From positions 1-64,000 of the forward strand of contig VRVR01000003.1 in the NCBI GenBank assembly GCA_009859145.1: 64,000 nt of DNA, read 5' to 3'. The translations under genes and the position numbers were made by a program. A model generated the notes under the pieces. It made no database searches and was not told the origin of the DNA. It saw only the letters and a list, made by a program, of their open reading frames with translations. The stretch comes from Andalucia godoyi (Eukaryota; Discoba; Jakobea; Jakobida; Andaluciidae). Positions 39,001 through 48,605 of this stretch are shown one piece after another. The first letter of the stretch is position 1. Each line of letters begins with the position of its first letter.

Positions 39001-42000
39001 ATGCGCTGGTAGCCGCGTGTTCAAACCACACAACCCGTTCACAATGGGCTTGTTGAGCATTCTTGCTGAAATCTACCGTCTACCGGATCTGAAGTTGACG
39101 CTTCGTTTTGAAGTGGAAGTGTTGTGCAAGCATCTCGATGTGAATTTGGCCGCAATACCCGTCAAGAGCATTTTGAGAGACAGAATTCCGGTGGATCGTG
39201 TGTCATCGCCTGATTTTTCCAGCCAGCCTTTGCCTGGCAACGTTCCTGTGGTCGAGGACTCCATGAAGAAGTTCCGAATGTCTCCTTCTATTGGTCCTGT
39301 TCCGGCACCGTACTCATCGCCACAACGGTTGCCTGCTCCTTCTGGAAACCAGCCTCTGAGTGCTGCTGCATCAGCGGCCGCAGCAGCACCATTGCATCAG
39401 CCGGCAGTCAATGAACTCAGCGAGGCAGTGTTGCATAATGTTGTCGTGGATGTCCAGATTTTCCATTTTTTGCAGGATCCACAGCTGAAATCAAAGGTTG
39501 CGAGTGCCTTGCATAAGGCGATAACAGACGTGATTGGCCCGATTGTGGATCGATCTGCTACTATTTCCTGCATCACAACTCGTGATTTGGTGCGCAAGGA
39601 TTTTGCCTTTGACGGTGACGAGGACCGTTTCCGTGCCTGTGCTCAGCTGATGGTCCAGCGATTGACGAGCAGTCTTACGTATGTTACATGCCGAGATCCT
39701 CTTCGAAACACGTTTTTGGGGTCCCTTCGGTCGCTGTTGACATCCGTCCCGCAGAGTCCGGAATCGGAGCATGTCGTGCAACAGTTGGTGGCGGACAACT
39801 TAGAACTTGGTTGCCGCATTATCGAGCGAGCGGCACTTGAACGATGTCTATCAGACTTGGACAAATTCTTGGAGGACTCGTACCGCATGCGACGCGAAGC
39901 GCATGCCAATGGAGTCGCTTTTGTGGATTCCGGTCTTGTCGAGTCTATGAATGCTGTCCTGAGAAATGCGCCTGCCTTCCCGCATATGTTGAAACCAGGG
40001 CCAGGGACGCCGCATGTGATGCAACTTGCTGTTTATGAAGAGTTCCTTAAGTCGCCTCTCCGAGCTGAAGAGAGTATGGGTATGACAGCGCCTGCTGGAC
40101 CTCCTGAGGGAAATGTTGGAGATGATGGTGTTCGTGTTACGCTAAAACGACTGCACTCTATTCTGGAGGAAGTAGAAAAGGTGGTAGCATCCGAAATGCA
40201 GAGGTCGGTTGAACCGCTTCGCACGCTGGTGTCGTTTCCCAGAGATCATCCAATCATTGTGTTGTTGAAAGTGATTCCCAATATTTTATCCGAAGGGAGT
40301 GCTGGACAGGCGGACGCTGCGCTGCTGTTTGCGAAGGAGGTGATGTCAAAAATTCTCGAGGAGCAGAATTTGTTCACGATGGAACTGCAGTTCAACATTC
40401 TTGAAGCCATTCGAGTGGTGCTTCCTGACCTCCCCAACGCGCTGACAGAATGGGTTTGCTCGACGCAGGTGCATCGCATCTTCCGTCGAAGTATCACGTT
40501 CACTCTTCTTCGATCGGGTATTCTGAACGTGAAGCGGATGGATGTGTTGCTTGCGCATTCCATACTTTCGTCCACGGAAAAGGATCCTTCATCCTTGGAA
40601 TTCGCTGTCAATCTTGTTCGAAACTTTGTTATAGAAGACAAGAGTATTCGCGCAGAAGATGTGATGAATGTTCTCGACGCGTTGAGCTCATATGCGGCAA
40701 GCCAGCGAGCCCCCTCTGGAACATCCGACAAGCTGGTTGGTCTTGTGAATATGGCGCGCAGCCTTGTTTCATCCGACACCCCTTCTGCTTCGGATGCGGC
40801 AGATTCTGCACAGGCCGGCCTCTCGGGTCGTCGCTTGCTAAAGCCCCGAGAGCATGATCCTTTCCTCGTTAAGCTCTTTGAGGAGTGGCTTGTCTTGTAC
40901 TCGACATCGCTGTCTGACCAGGCCGTTATTGCATTTCTGGCGAAAGTCGAGAAACTGGGGCTGCTGCGGTCTCCCGCTAGCTTTGGGCAGTTGTTCCGTA
41001 CGTGTGCAGAACTTGCTGTTGATGCCTCCTGCAACCGCTGCTGGACCGTTGCCCAAGCTGACGGAACGCCGGACAACGCCTGTTTTCTTCCGATTGATGC
41101 GTTTTCCGGTTTGCTGTTTTTGATTGGAAAATGGTTCATTAAACCGGAGATGCCCTCTGCAAAGACTCCTCTTGTGAAGACTGTTGTCGACGTCTTTGCA
41201 CATGTATTGGTGGAGGATGCCGGATTCGCGGGATCTCAATTTGACCAGCGCCCGTATGTGCGATTCTTTTTGAATGTCATCAACGAAGTCTGCACCGAAC
41301 CGTCTTTGGAGGGCATCCAAATCCCCTTGTTGCTGACTGTCGCAGAATCTCTTGAATTGATTTCGCCGCTCCGAGTACCGTGCTTTGCATTTTCATGGTT
41401 GCAACTGTTCGCTCACAAAGATCTGATGTCTCGTCTGTTGCGTCGAACACCGAACAGCTCCTTGCAAGGTATTTTGGTGATGAAGACGTTGATGATGTCT
41501 CTGCTACGGTTCATGTATCCCATTTTGTCTTCTTCTCAATTCACGGTTCCTTTCCGCACGTTTTATCGTGGTGTGTTGCGTGTGTTCCTTGTCATTGTTC
41601 ATGATTTTCCAGAGTTTTTGTGCGACTTCCATAATGCATTTTGTGATGTCATTCCAGCCACATGTGTTCAGTTGCAAAACCTTGTGTTGTCTGCCTTCCC
41701 GTCTGCGATGCGCTTGCCAGATCCGTTTACACCAAATTTGAAAGTGGATCTACTCCCCGAGATCCAGCAGTCTCCTCGAGTGCTTCTCGATCCGAGCGAG
41801 TTGCTGCGGGCACGCGCTCATGTTTTCTTTGACCGTCTCCAAGAGTATTTGCAATTGAGACATCGACCATCTTTCTTGCACGAATGTATGGACGTTGTCT
41901 CCGAATCGGGTGCCGATGATTCATTTTTGCACGCTCTTGTGTTATTTTCTGGTATGACAACCATCGAGCAGCTTCAACGGAAGACTCCCTCGGTGTCTAT

Positions 42001-42391
42001 TGTTGACAGTGCTGCAATGGATATTTTCCGCCATCTCATTTTGAACAGTGCACCACGCGGCCGATACCGGATTCTGAATGCCATGGCGAACCAGCTTCGC
42101 TTCCCGAACAATCATACGCATTACTTTTCCTGTGTCATCCTCTTCCTGTTTGCAGAAATCACAGTTGATGGAGAGCATCTACAGGAACAAATCACTCGGG
42201 TTCTGTTTGAGAGGCTCATTGTCAATCGCCCCCATCCTTGGGGTCTGTTGATTACATTCATTGAGCTCGTCAAGAACCCGAGATACGCATTTTGGCAACG
42301 ATCTTTTATCCACTGTGCGCCCGAAATCAATCGATTGTTTGATAACGTCGCAAGGTCCTGCGAAAGTGCATCCATTTCTTCTTCTGCCTGA
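36001..42391 (+). CDS. CNOT1: CCR4-NOT scaffold subunit CNOT1
   Basis: Two exons (36001-36099 and 36248-42391) encode about 2,080 residues, close to human CNOT1 (2,376). The N-terminal HEAT region has the conserved TSWNIDNFIEAL, LDYPGF and NSLDLIRLLLEVA segments. The DUF3819/CNOT9-binding region (from about residue 1,100) reads IVDRSATISCITTRDLVRKDFAFDGDEDRFR. The C-terminal NOT1 superfamily domain ends with NQLRFPNNHTHYFSC, EQITRVLFERLIVNRPHPWG and FIHCAPEINRLFDNV, nearly identical to animals and yeast. CNOT1 nucleates the deadenylase complex that shortens poly(A) tails and recruits repressors. A Ser/Pro/Ala-rich linker lies at about residue 1,010-1,090. The start ATG opens the short first exon and the splice restores frame. 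Confidence 0.95.
36100..36247 (+). other. Spliceosomal intron of CNOT1
   Basis: 148 bases, donor AAAG/GTATGC and acceptor CGACAG/ATATC, phase 0. A T-rich tract precedes the acceptor, with TGCTGACG as a possible branch site. The acceptor hexamer is identical to that of the kelch-b561 intron. Confidence 0.85.
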
Positions 42392-42739
42392 GGAAGGTGG
42401 ATTGCAAGGTTTCTTTGGCGGTGCTGCTGCCGCTGTTGCTGCTGTACATATATATACACATTGTTCTCATATTCTCCTCACCAGTCGGCTGGTTGATGGT
42501 GTGCTTTTTTTTGTAGAAGTTTGCGTATAAAATCCCGTGTTATTTGTAAAGGTTTTGCTTTTAATAATTCATTTAATTAATTATTTAATTATTTATTATT
42601 ATTATCATCATCATTATCATCATCATCATCATTTTTCCTTTTTCTTCTTCTTCTTCTGTTTGTTTGAATGCTTGGTTTTTTTGTTTTAATAATACAAAGA
42701 TGGGCTGCAATAAATAAATACAGGTTGGGAAACTGCCCA
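42392..42739. terminator. Convergent 3' spacer with ATT/ATC triplet repeats
   Basis: 348 bases between the CNOT1 and POLD4-like stops. TTA, ATC and TTC triplet runs lie at about 42590-42658. AATAAATAAA at 42710-42719 is a candidate poly(A) signal for CNOT1. No gene seen. Confidence 0.45.
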
Positions 42740-43051
42740 TTATGATCGCGTGAACTTGTGGAATCGGTCCATTTGAATTTCGTAATCATCGCTCGGATAC
42801 GCATCCAGGATGGACAGTATGCTCATTGGAGGACTCAGTCCCATTCTCTGCGCTCTCTCAAACCGCTCTCTACGTGTCGATCCACTCGTCGGTCCAAACC
42901 GGAGGTTGCAGTCAAACTCGTTCAACAATCGGAGTGCGGCGTCGCGCGATGGATACAGCAACGACGCACCACTCTCCGGTTTAACCTCAATGACATCCTT
43001 TGACGTACTTTCGACAACCGGCTTCTTTTGCCGAAACAGAAGAGTATTCAT
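42740..43051 (-). CDS. POLD4: DNA polymerase delta subunit 4-like (p12) protein
   Basis: 103 residues, matching the usual length of p12 (107 in human). The C-terminal two thirds read LRLLNEFDCNLRFGPTSG, then RRERFERAQRMGLSPP, a spaced match to the POLD4 core RLLRxFDxxxxYGPxxGxTRxxRWxRAxxMGLxPP. The N-terminus is short and basic (FRQKKP), where animal p12 carries a PCNA-binding motif; a canonical one is not evident. p12 is the smallest subunit of replicative polymerase delta, stabilising it and tuning fidelity and damage response. Small size and remote similarity leave some doubt, but the pattern is specific. Confidence 0.8.
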   Translation of the reverse strand: MNTLLFRQKKPVVESTSKDVIEVKPESGASLLYPSRDAALRLLNEFDCNLRFGPTSGSTRRERFERAQRMGLSPPMSILSILDAYPSDDYEIQMDRFHKFTRS

Positions 43052-43897
43052 CTCGTCTGCTTTCCTTACTGAGCGATGGATGCGTGATGTGAACTGCAGT
43101 TATCGTCACGAATGTATCCTCGCGAATAACAATTAAAAAGTTATTATCATCATCATATTTTGACTCTGAAAAAGTCACAAAATCTGAAGGAAGCGGACAG
43201 CTTTTATTTGTGTGGAATTAAAGAACAGTTGTGTGCGATGTGTCTCCCCGCGACTACGGCAGGCTATGCTAACATCATCCACCGACAGCCTTTTGTTCTC
43301 TCTGTTATTCATTCTGATGGTTTGTGTTTTATGTTATCGAATCCCCAAGCAGCACCTTTCATAGGAGGGGGAAAAAAACATCCCATGGCTCCAGAGAGGG
43401 ATCTTCCCGACAAACTCAAACCGGCCATGCCCCGAAGAGGCCGAGAACCAAGAAACTCGTGGTTATGACGACCGTTTTTTGATGCAGAGCAATCTGCATG
43501 GACGAGTTGGTGCTCACCCCCACATAAATAAAAACAAAAAAACAAGTGGCTTGGATCTTTCTTTGGTAGAAGCTTCGCCGATGATCAATACCGATTCGCG
43601 TTTTGGCAAGCGGACGCAATTAAGTGTCAGCCCCCCTCATCTCCAGTGCCATCGCTGTGGAGTGCAGACTAGCAAATATGGGATAAATGCCAGCGGCAAA
43701 GCCAGTTTTGCAGGAATGATCGGCGTGCAGAAGAAAAACAGACCAGCCTTGGTATGTAACAAAAAGGGCACCAACGAACAATTTTATATCGAAAAGTTAC
43801 GAAACCAAAATTACAAAAACGCAGCGGTGGTGTCCTGCTTCCTTTCAGAGAAATCCCCAAGTTTTTAAACAAAACTTGAAAAAAACACGCGGGGTTC
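43052..43897. other. Large spacer between two minus-strand genes
   Basis: 846 bases holding the POLD4-like promoter and the 3' flank of the countin-like gene. A 128-codon + strand frame from the ATG at 43482 to 43868 contains a CHRCG pair but no recognisable domain. A GGAGGGGGAAAAAAA purine tract lies at about 43363-43378. No RNA gene was recognised. The density of genes elsewhere makes this gap worth transcript evidence. Confidence 0.35.
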
Positions 43898-44623
43898 TTA
43901 CTGGGTGATCTGGAAAGAAGACGACTTGACGTCGTAGACAGCAGAGTGGGGGTGCTTGGATCCGCACTGTCCCTCGCAGATGGCAAGGTCAACCTTGTAG
44001 GTACCCGGGCTGAACGGCTCATCCTCGGACGGCTGTGCCTGGAGCTGGAACTTGACACCATAGTTGCCTGGTGCAAATCCTTCATTGAGAGAACCATCTC
44101 CGAAGCCCGGACCATCAGGGGACTCAACGTCGATGACAATCTCACCTGTACCGGTCTGGTTGAAGACGGTGAACGTCATGGTGATGTCAAAGGTGGTTCC
44201 GGCAGGGCCCGAGGGCGGCTGGATGGCCACATTCTCGATCTTGGCGCAGGGACCCTCGCAGTCGTGGACGGGGCACGTCTTGAGGATTTCGCAGTACCAG
44301 ATGGGGTCGAGGTCGGCCTTCTGGATTGCCTTGATGAAGACTTCGATTCCAACAACGTCGCACAACAGGTTGCAGGCAGTGGCCTCAACCTTGTTGGGGA
44401 GCTTGGAGCACAGGTCAGAGCAGCCTCCGATCACTCCGGCGTTCAAGATGATGTTCAGGAGCTGGTTCAAGGCCTGGTCTGCGAACTGAACGCACAGCGG
44501 GCAAAGATCGAGCTGAACACGGGAAACTCCCTTGGGGGCCGACGTCACACGGACGGGGGACGCGGCATGCGACGCCGAGATGGCGAGAACTGCAATAAGC
44601 GCAAAGGCAGCAAGGAACTTCAT
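43898..44623 (-). CDS. Secreted saposin-B domain protein, countin-like
   Basis: 241 residues with a signal peptide (MKFLAAFALIAVLAISASHA). A saposin-B domain with six-Cys spacing spans about residues 38-118 (CPLCVQFADQALNQLLNIIL, CSDLCSKLP, CNLLCDVVG, CEILKTCPV). A C-terminal all-beta domain (from about 128) follows, with GPAGTTFDITMTFTVFNQTGTGEIVI and ending CEGQCGSKHPHSAVYD. This two-domain layout resembles Dictyostelium countin, part of a secreted counting factor, and related amoeboid/excavate proteins. Saposin-B folds bind lipids; the role here is unknown. Codons are heavily biased to C/G-ending preferred forms, suggesting high expression. A long pyrimidine tract ending TTTTCTTAG lies 8 bases before the ATG. 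Confidence 0.8.
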   Translation of the reverse strand: MKFLAAFALIAVLAISASHAASPVRVTSAPKGVSRVQLDLCPLCVQFADQALNQLLNIILNAGVIGGCSDLCSKLPNKVEATACNLLCDVVGIEVFIKAIQKADLDPIWYCEILKTCPVHDCEGPCAKIENVAIQPPSGPAGTTFDITMTFTVFNQTGTGEIVIDVESPDGPGFGDGSLNEGFAPGNYGVKFQLQAQPSEDEPFSPGTYKVDLAICEGQCGSKHPHSAVYDVKSSSFQITQ

Positions 44624-45060
44624 TTTGTTCTCTAAGAAAAGGAGAAAAAAGAAGGAGAAAAAGAAAAAAGAAGAAAGAAGAGAAAAGTTTTACGAGAAGA
44701 AGAAGAGCAAGGTAAGCGCAGCTTTTTATTTACGCGAACGACGACAAACGACCAGGGGAAAAAAAGAAAAGTGACAGGCTGGGGGGGGGGGCGCGCGACC
44801 GGATACACAAAGAGTCTGTGCAGCGCATACATCGACGAGAACTGCGTTTTGCAACAAGCCGTCCGGATTTGTCAATTGGCCGATTTTGCTGCTGTGGAAT
44901 CCAGCCGTGTGACACGAATGTCGCAGCAACAACCGTTGAATAATAATAACACGTCATTGTCATGCATACGGGAGGAAGTATATATAAACAGACACGGTCA
45001 AATACTGGCCGACACTGGCACGTTTGCTTCACGGGAATTCAGCCTGTGACACCAGTTTGA

Positions 45061-45318
45061 GACCTCTCAGATGGTGCTCAAACACATCATCGTCGAATCC
45101 GCTGCAAGACTGCCAATCCCAGCAACGTTTGTTCCATAAGGCGACCGGGTATCGCGAGCGGCGGAAGCAACGTGTTTGCATGTCCCGCGTGCAGCTCGCA
45201 GATTGATCGAGATTGGAACGAAGCGCGGGACATCTATCTGAAGAACGCCGTGAGGCATGTTGAGGGCCTATCCCCTTCCCGGCAACGGGATGCAAGATTG
45301 AATATGCATGCCCATTCG
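45061..45318 (+). pseudogene. Decayed C-terminus of a Fanzor/TnpB-like RNA-guided nuclease
   Basis: Frame 45181-45318 encodes CPACSSQIDRDWNEARDIYL, then KNAVRHVEG, to a stop. The block VFACPACSSQ-IDRDWNEARDI matches the end of TnpB/Fanzor proteins: the second CxxC of the zinc ribbon followed by DRDxNxAR(N)I, whose Asp is the last RuvC catalytic residue. In another frame just upstream (45062-45136) LKHIIVESAARLPIPATFVP resembles the preceding helix-strand of the family, then hits a stop. The frame change, the stop and the loss of the first CxxC (CSIRR) mark it as non-functional. No ATG-started long frame is present. The match is short, so it could be coincidence, but the DRDxNxAR pattern is specific. 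Confidence 0.5.
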
Positions 45319-45331
45319 TAGATATGCATGC
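45302..45331 (+). repeat. Paired ATATGCATGC repeats after the Fanzor-like fragment
   Basis: Two identical 10-mers at 45302-45311 and 45322-45331, 20 bases apart. Each contains the palindrome ATGCAT/GCATGC. They flank the stop codon of the nuclease-like fragment. Confidence 0.7.
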
Positions 45332-45674
45332 TCGGTGTATAATGTAGGCGTGAAACTCTCTGTCTTTTCGCGCTATGATGGGGTCGCTCTCACCTTTTTT
45401 TTAGCATCAAGTACACGAATGGCAAACCCCTCCCTTATTGAAACATGCGCTCGTGCCTTTTCGTGTCGGTTGTAGTCGGGCTGTCGGTCTCGTGCAAGAT
45501 AGCGGCTGTAAAAAACAACTTGGGCAACTCGCCCAGCTGGCTTGAATATTGTCATTTCTTCCCTCTTGCATTTTTTTCCTTTCTCTTTTATATTGTTTTG
45601 TTTTGCTTTGATTTGTTTCTGTTTTCTGTTTCTGTTTTCTGTTTTTTTAAAAAGAAAACATCCAAGAAATAGTC

Positions 45675-48305
45675 ATGTCTGTGGCCCCAAATCGCATTTT
45701 CACGGTGGATGCAACTCCGTCATCAGCAAAAGCAGAGTTTCGACAGCTTGCGATCGTGAAGAACAGTCCATGTTCGTATCCATCGCAACTTGGCCGCATC
45801 ATTGCTCTTACAGACAACTACTTTGCGTACATTGTGAAGCGCAAGACTGTGCGCATCGTCAGTCGCCAGAATGCAAAGTCTGCGTTGTGGGACGGTCTTG
45901 AGGAGCGCCGCATTCTCGAGATGACTGCACTCGCGTCCTCAGTCGATGTTTTCGCTGTTATCTTTGAGTCGGGACATCTTGTCCTGCTTTCTCCGTCATC
46001 TGGCCCTGACTCGGTTACTCTCCAGGCCAGCATTGCTGCCGAGACACCAGCAAAGGGAGCGTGGTTCTCGCGGATCGCTGCATCACCGGACGGCACTGCG
46101 CTTGCAGCTCTTGTTGTTTCGCCCAACACGGACCATCCTGGATTCAATCCATCCACACATACAGTCCATGCAACGACGGAGGATCATAGTGTTCATGGTG
46201 GAAATGCCAATGTTACTAACGCGCAGCTGCAGGCAAAAATGCACCAGCAAACCAACGGAGTTGAGAACGGCGAGTATTCGTATTCCATTGTCGTGTATTC
46301 GGTGCACGGCACAACGACTCTCGCAAGACGCGGTTCCACGGGACTGTCAAGTCCAATGATCCCGACGGGTGCGGGAAATGGGCTTTGGACTGATGTGTCG
46401 TTTTCAAAGGACGGGCGGCTGCTGGCTATGGTCAACACCGCAGGAACATTGGAAATCCGCGATGCCGATACGCTCGCGATTTCATTCCGATATCCCAGGC
46501 TTGGTGCACTGTTTAGCGTCAAGTTCACGCGGGATACTGACTGTGTGGTGCTGGGCGAGGCCCCCAGTGCTGGAAACAACAACAGCGGATGCGCAAAACT
46601 GTTCCATTATCCTACGGGACACACATTGTCCAAGTTGCTGTTCACCGTCGCAGGACAGAGCAAGCCGCTGTTGTGGGTCCCAGACACAGATGAGACAGGA
46701 CAGTGTGTGGTCGTCTGGAGCCCCAATCACCCAGTGATTGCCGTGTTGACGCTGTCTGGCTCAGGCTCCTCCCTGTCGTTTGCTGCGCAGCAGGCTCGCA
46801 CTGTAACCCTTGAACAACCAGCAATCTCGGTCTTCTCGATCTTCAAGATTCTTGATGGCGGTGCAGGAGCACGAACCGGACTGTTTGTAATGACAAACTC
46901 GAGCTTCGGCCTTAACTCTGTGACCTTGCAGCTGTCGACCTCGCAGCTTTCTTCTCCGACAAATCTTGGAACATCTTCCTCCCCTGCACCCGTGTTTGCA
47001 GCTGCGCCTTCACCCTCACCTGCGCCTTCAGTGACTGCACCAGGCTCAGGTTCTTCGTCTGCCGGAGCGATGAACTCTCCTGTGCCGAATCCCATGCCTT
47101 CATCCGCTGCCATTGGATCAGGAACGCCGTCGTTGCTCAGCAGCGCAATCCCCTCCATATTGAGTACGATGTTCGCAGCTGCTTCGATTTCTGGAGCAGC
47201 AGGATCCCAGTCCCCTCTGACTTCTTCTGGGGGCTCTGCACCTGCTTCTTCGGTGCTGTCCTCGGGCGCAGGCAGTTCTGTAGGTGCAACCGGGGCGCTA
47301 AATGGTCCAGTCTCATCTCAGTCTGGATTGGCAGGCTCTGCTCACTCTTCTGTTGCTCCTGGTGGCCCCGTTTCATACTTGCCTCTCTCTGCACCGCCTG
47401 CAGCGTCCATACCCCCTCCGATATTTTCGTCGCTGCAGAACTCCAGTGTTTCTCAAAGCCCCGAGAGCGCAGCGATGTCGTCGTCATCTTCGTGGAAGAA
47501 TAGACCTGCCGCGTCCTCTGCGGGTGTGTCCACTGCTGATATCGAGTTGTTGATCGACAAGAGAGTGAATGCGTACATGGAGTCGTTCCAGACTAGGGCC
47601 ATCGATAGCCTGAAGGCATCGTTCCGTCAGGTCTTCACGGAGACCATGGTTCCCTCCCTGGAGTCCTCTGTCCAGCGCATGTTTTCGCAAATTTCGACGG
47701 CACTGCAATCTGGTCTTTCTGAGGAGTTTGAGCAGTTCCGATCATCGGCAATGGTGGAAATTCAGTCGAGTGTGCAAAACAGTGTCAACCACGCGGTGTC
47801 AAATGCTTTTGCGGCTCTGAACAAGAATCTGAACTCCCAGCGAGCCTCCACCTCCGGTCCTGCTGTTGCTGTGCAAGAGAAGATGGATCCCGCGACGGTT
47901 GTGCAACGAGCACTAGACGCCCAGGATTTCCAGACCGCATTTTCCACGGCCCTGTCCTCGAACAACCTCCAGTTTGTTATCAAAACATGTAGCAAGTGCT
48001 CTGCAGAAACGGTATTGGCTTCGGGCGTACTTGCGCAGCCCATTGTGTTTTCGCTGCTGCATCAGCTTTGTGTCGATTTGACGACGGAGACTGCGCTCAA
48101 GATCGAATGGATTGAAAACGCTCTGTCTGTTCTTGAGGAGCCGAACGATAAGCTTCTTGGAAAAGCTCGCCCGGTTCTGACAAAGTCCCTGGAAAATCTT
48201 CGAGCCGCGAATGCATCGATCTTGGCGATGGGTGGAAAGACCCTCAAGTCCTACCGCATCATCATGAAGCTTCTGCCTCCGTTGTGTGTTGGAAGCAGTC
48301 AGTAG
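45675..48305 (+). CDS. EDC4: Enhancer of mRNA decapping 4 (Ge-1/Hedls)
   Basis: 876 residues, one exon. The N-terminal half (about 1-430) is a WD40 propeller with the EDC4-type strands IIALTDNYFAYIVKRKTVRIV and DVSFSKDGRLLAMVNTAGTLEIRDADT. A long Ser/Ala/Gly/Pro-rich disordered linker (about 430-620) is followed by an amphipathic coiled segment (SVQRMFSQISTALQSGLSEEFEQF). The C-terminal alpha-helical domain (about 740-876: VVQRALDAQDFQTAFSTALSSNNLQFVIKTC ... LLHQLCVDLTTETALKIEWIENAL) matches the EDC4 C-terminus that drives P-body assembly. EDC4 scaffolds DCP1-DCP2 decapping. It lies 3.3 kb from CNOT1, another mRNA-decay scaffold, without obvious co-regulation. Confidence 0.9.
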   Translation: MSVAPNRIFTVDATPSSAKAEFRQLAIVKNSPCSYPSQLGRIIALTDNYFAYIVKRKTVRIVSRQNAKSALWDGLEERRILEMTALASSVDVFAVIFESGHLVLLSPSSGPDSVTLQASIAAETPAKGAWFSRIAASPDGTALAALVVSPNTDHPGFNPSTHTVHATTEDHSVHGGNANVTNAQLQAKMHQQTNGVENGEYSYSIVVYSVHGTTTLARRGSTGLSSPMIPTGAGNGLWTDVSFSKDGRLLAMVNTAGTLEIRDADTLAISFRYPRLGALFSVKFTRDTDCVVLGEAPSAGNNNSGCAKLFHYPTGHTLSKLLFTVAGQSKPLLWVPDTDETGQCVVVWSPNHPVIAVLTLSGSGSSLSFAAQQARTVTLEQPAISVFSIFKILDGGAGARTGLFVMTNSSFGLNSVTLQLSTSQLSSPTNLGTSSSPAPVFAAAPSPSPAPSVTAPGSGSSSAGAMNSPVPNPMPSSAAIGSGTPSLLSSAIPSILSTMFAAASISGAAGSQSPLTSSGGSAPASSVLSSGAGSSVGATGALNGPVSSQSGLAGSAHSSVAPGGPVSYLPLSAPPAASIPPPIFSSLQNSSVSQSPESAAMSSSSSWKNRPAASSAGVSTADIELLIDKRVNAYMESFQTRAIDSLKASFRQVFTETMVPSLESSVQRMFSQISTALQSGLSEEFEQFRSSAMVEIQSSVQNSVNHAVSNAFAALNKNLNSQRASTSGPAVAVQEKMDPATVVQRALDAQDFQTAFSTALSSNNLQFVIKTCSKCSAETVLASGVLAQPIVFSLLHQLCVDLTTETALKIEWIENALSVLEEPNDKLLGKARPVLTKSLENLRAANASILAMGGKTLKSYRIIMKLLPPLCVGSSQ

Positions 48306-48605
<300 letters not shown>

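Larger units (their letters stand above)
44624..45674. promoter_or_regulatory. Divergent spacer between countin-like gene and EDC4
   Basis: 1,051 bases. It contains purine/pyrimidine promoter tracts next to each ATG (44636-44715 and 45560-45660), an 11-G run with GCGCGCG at about 44782-44797 and a TATA-like TATATATAAA at 44981-44990. A decayed Fanzor/TnpB-like fragment lies at about 45061-45318 (see separate entry). The length is exceptional for a promoter in this window, consistent with an old insertion. Confidence 0.45.

Noticed and set aside
45024-45206. 60-codon frame overlapping the Fanzor-like fragment
   Set aside because: It is the third frame of the same DNA and carries no motif.
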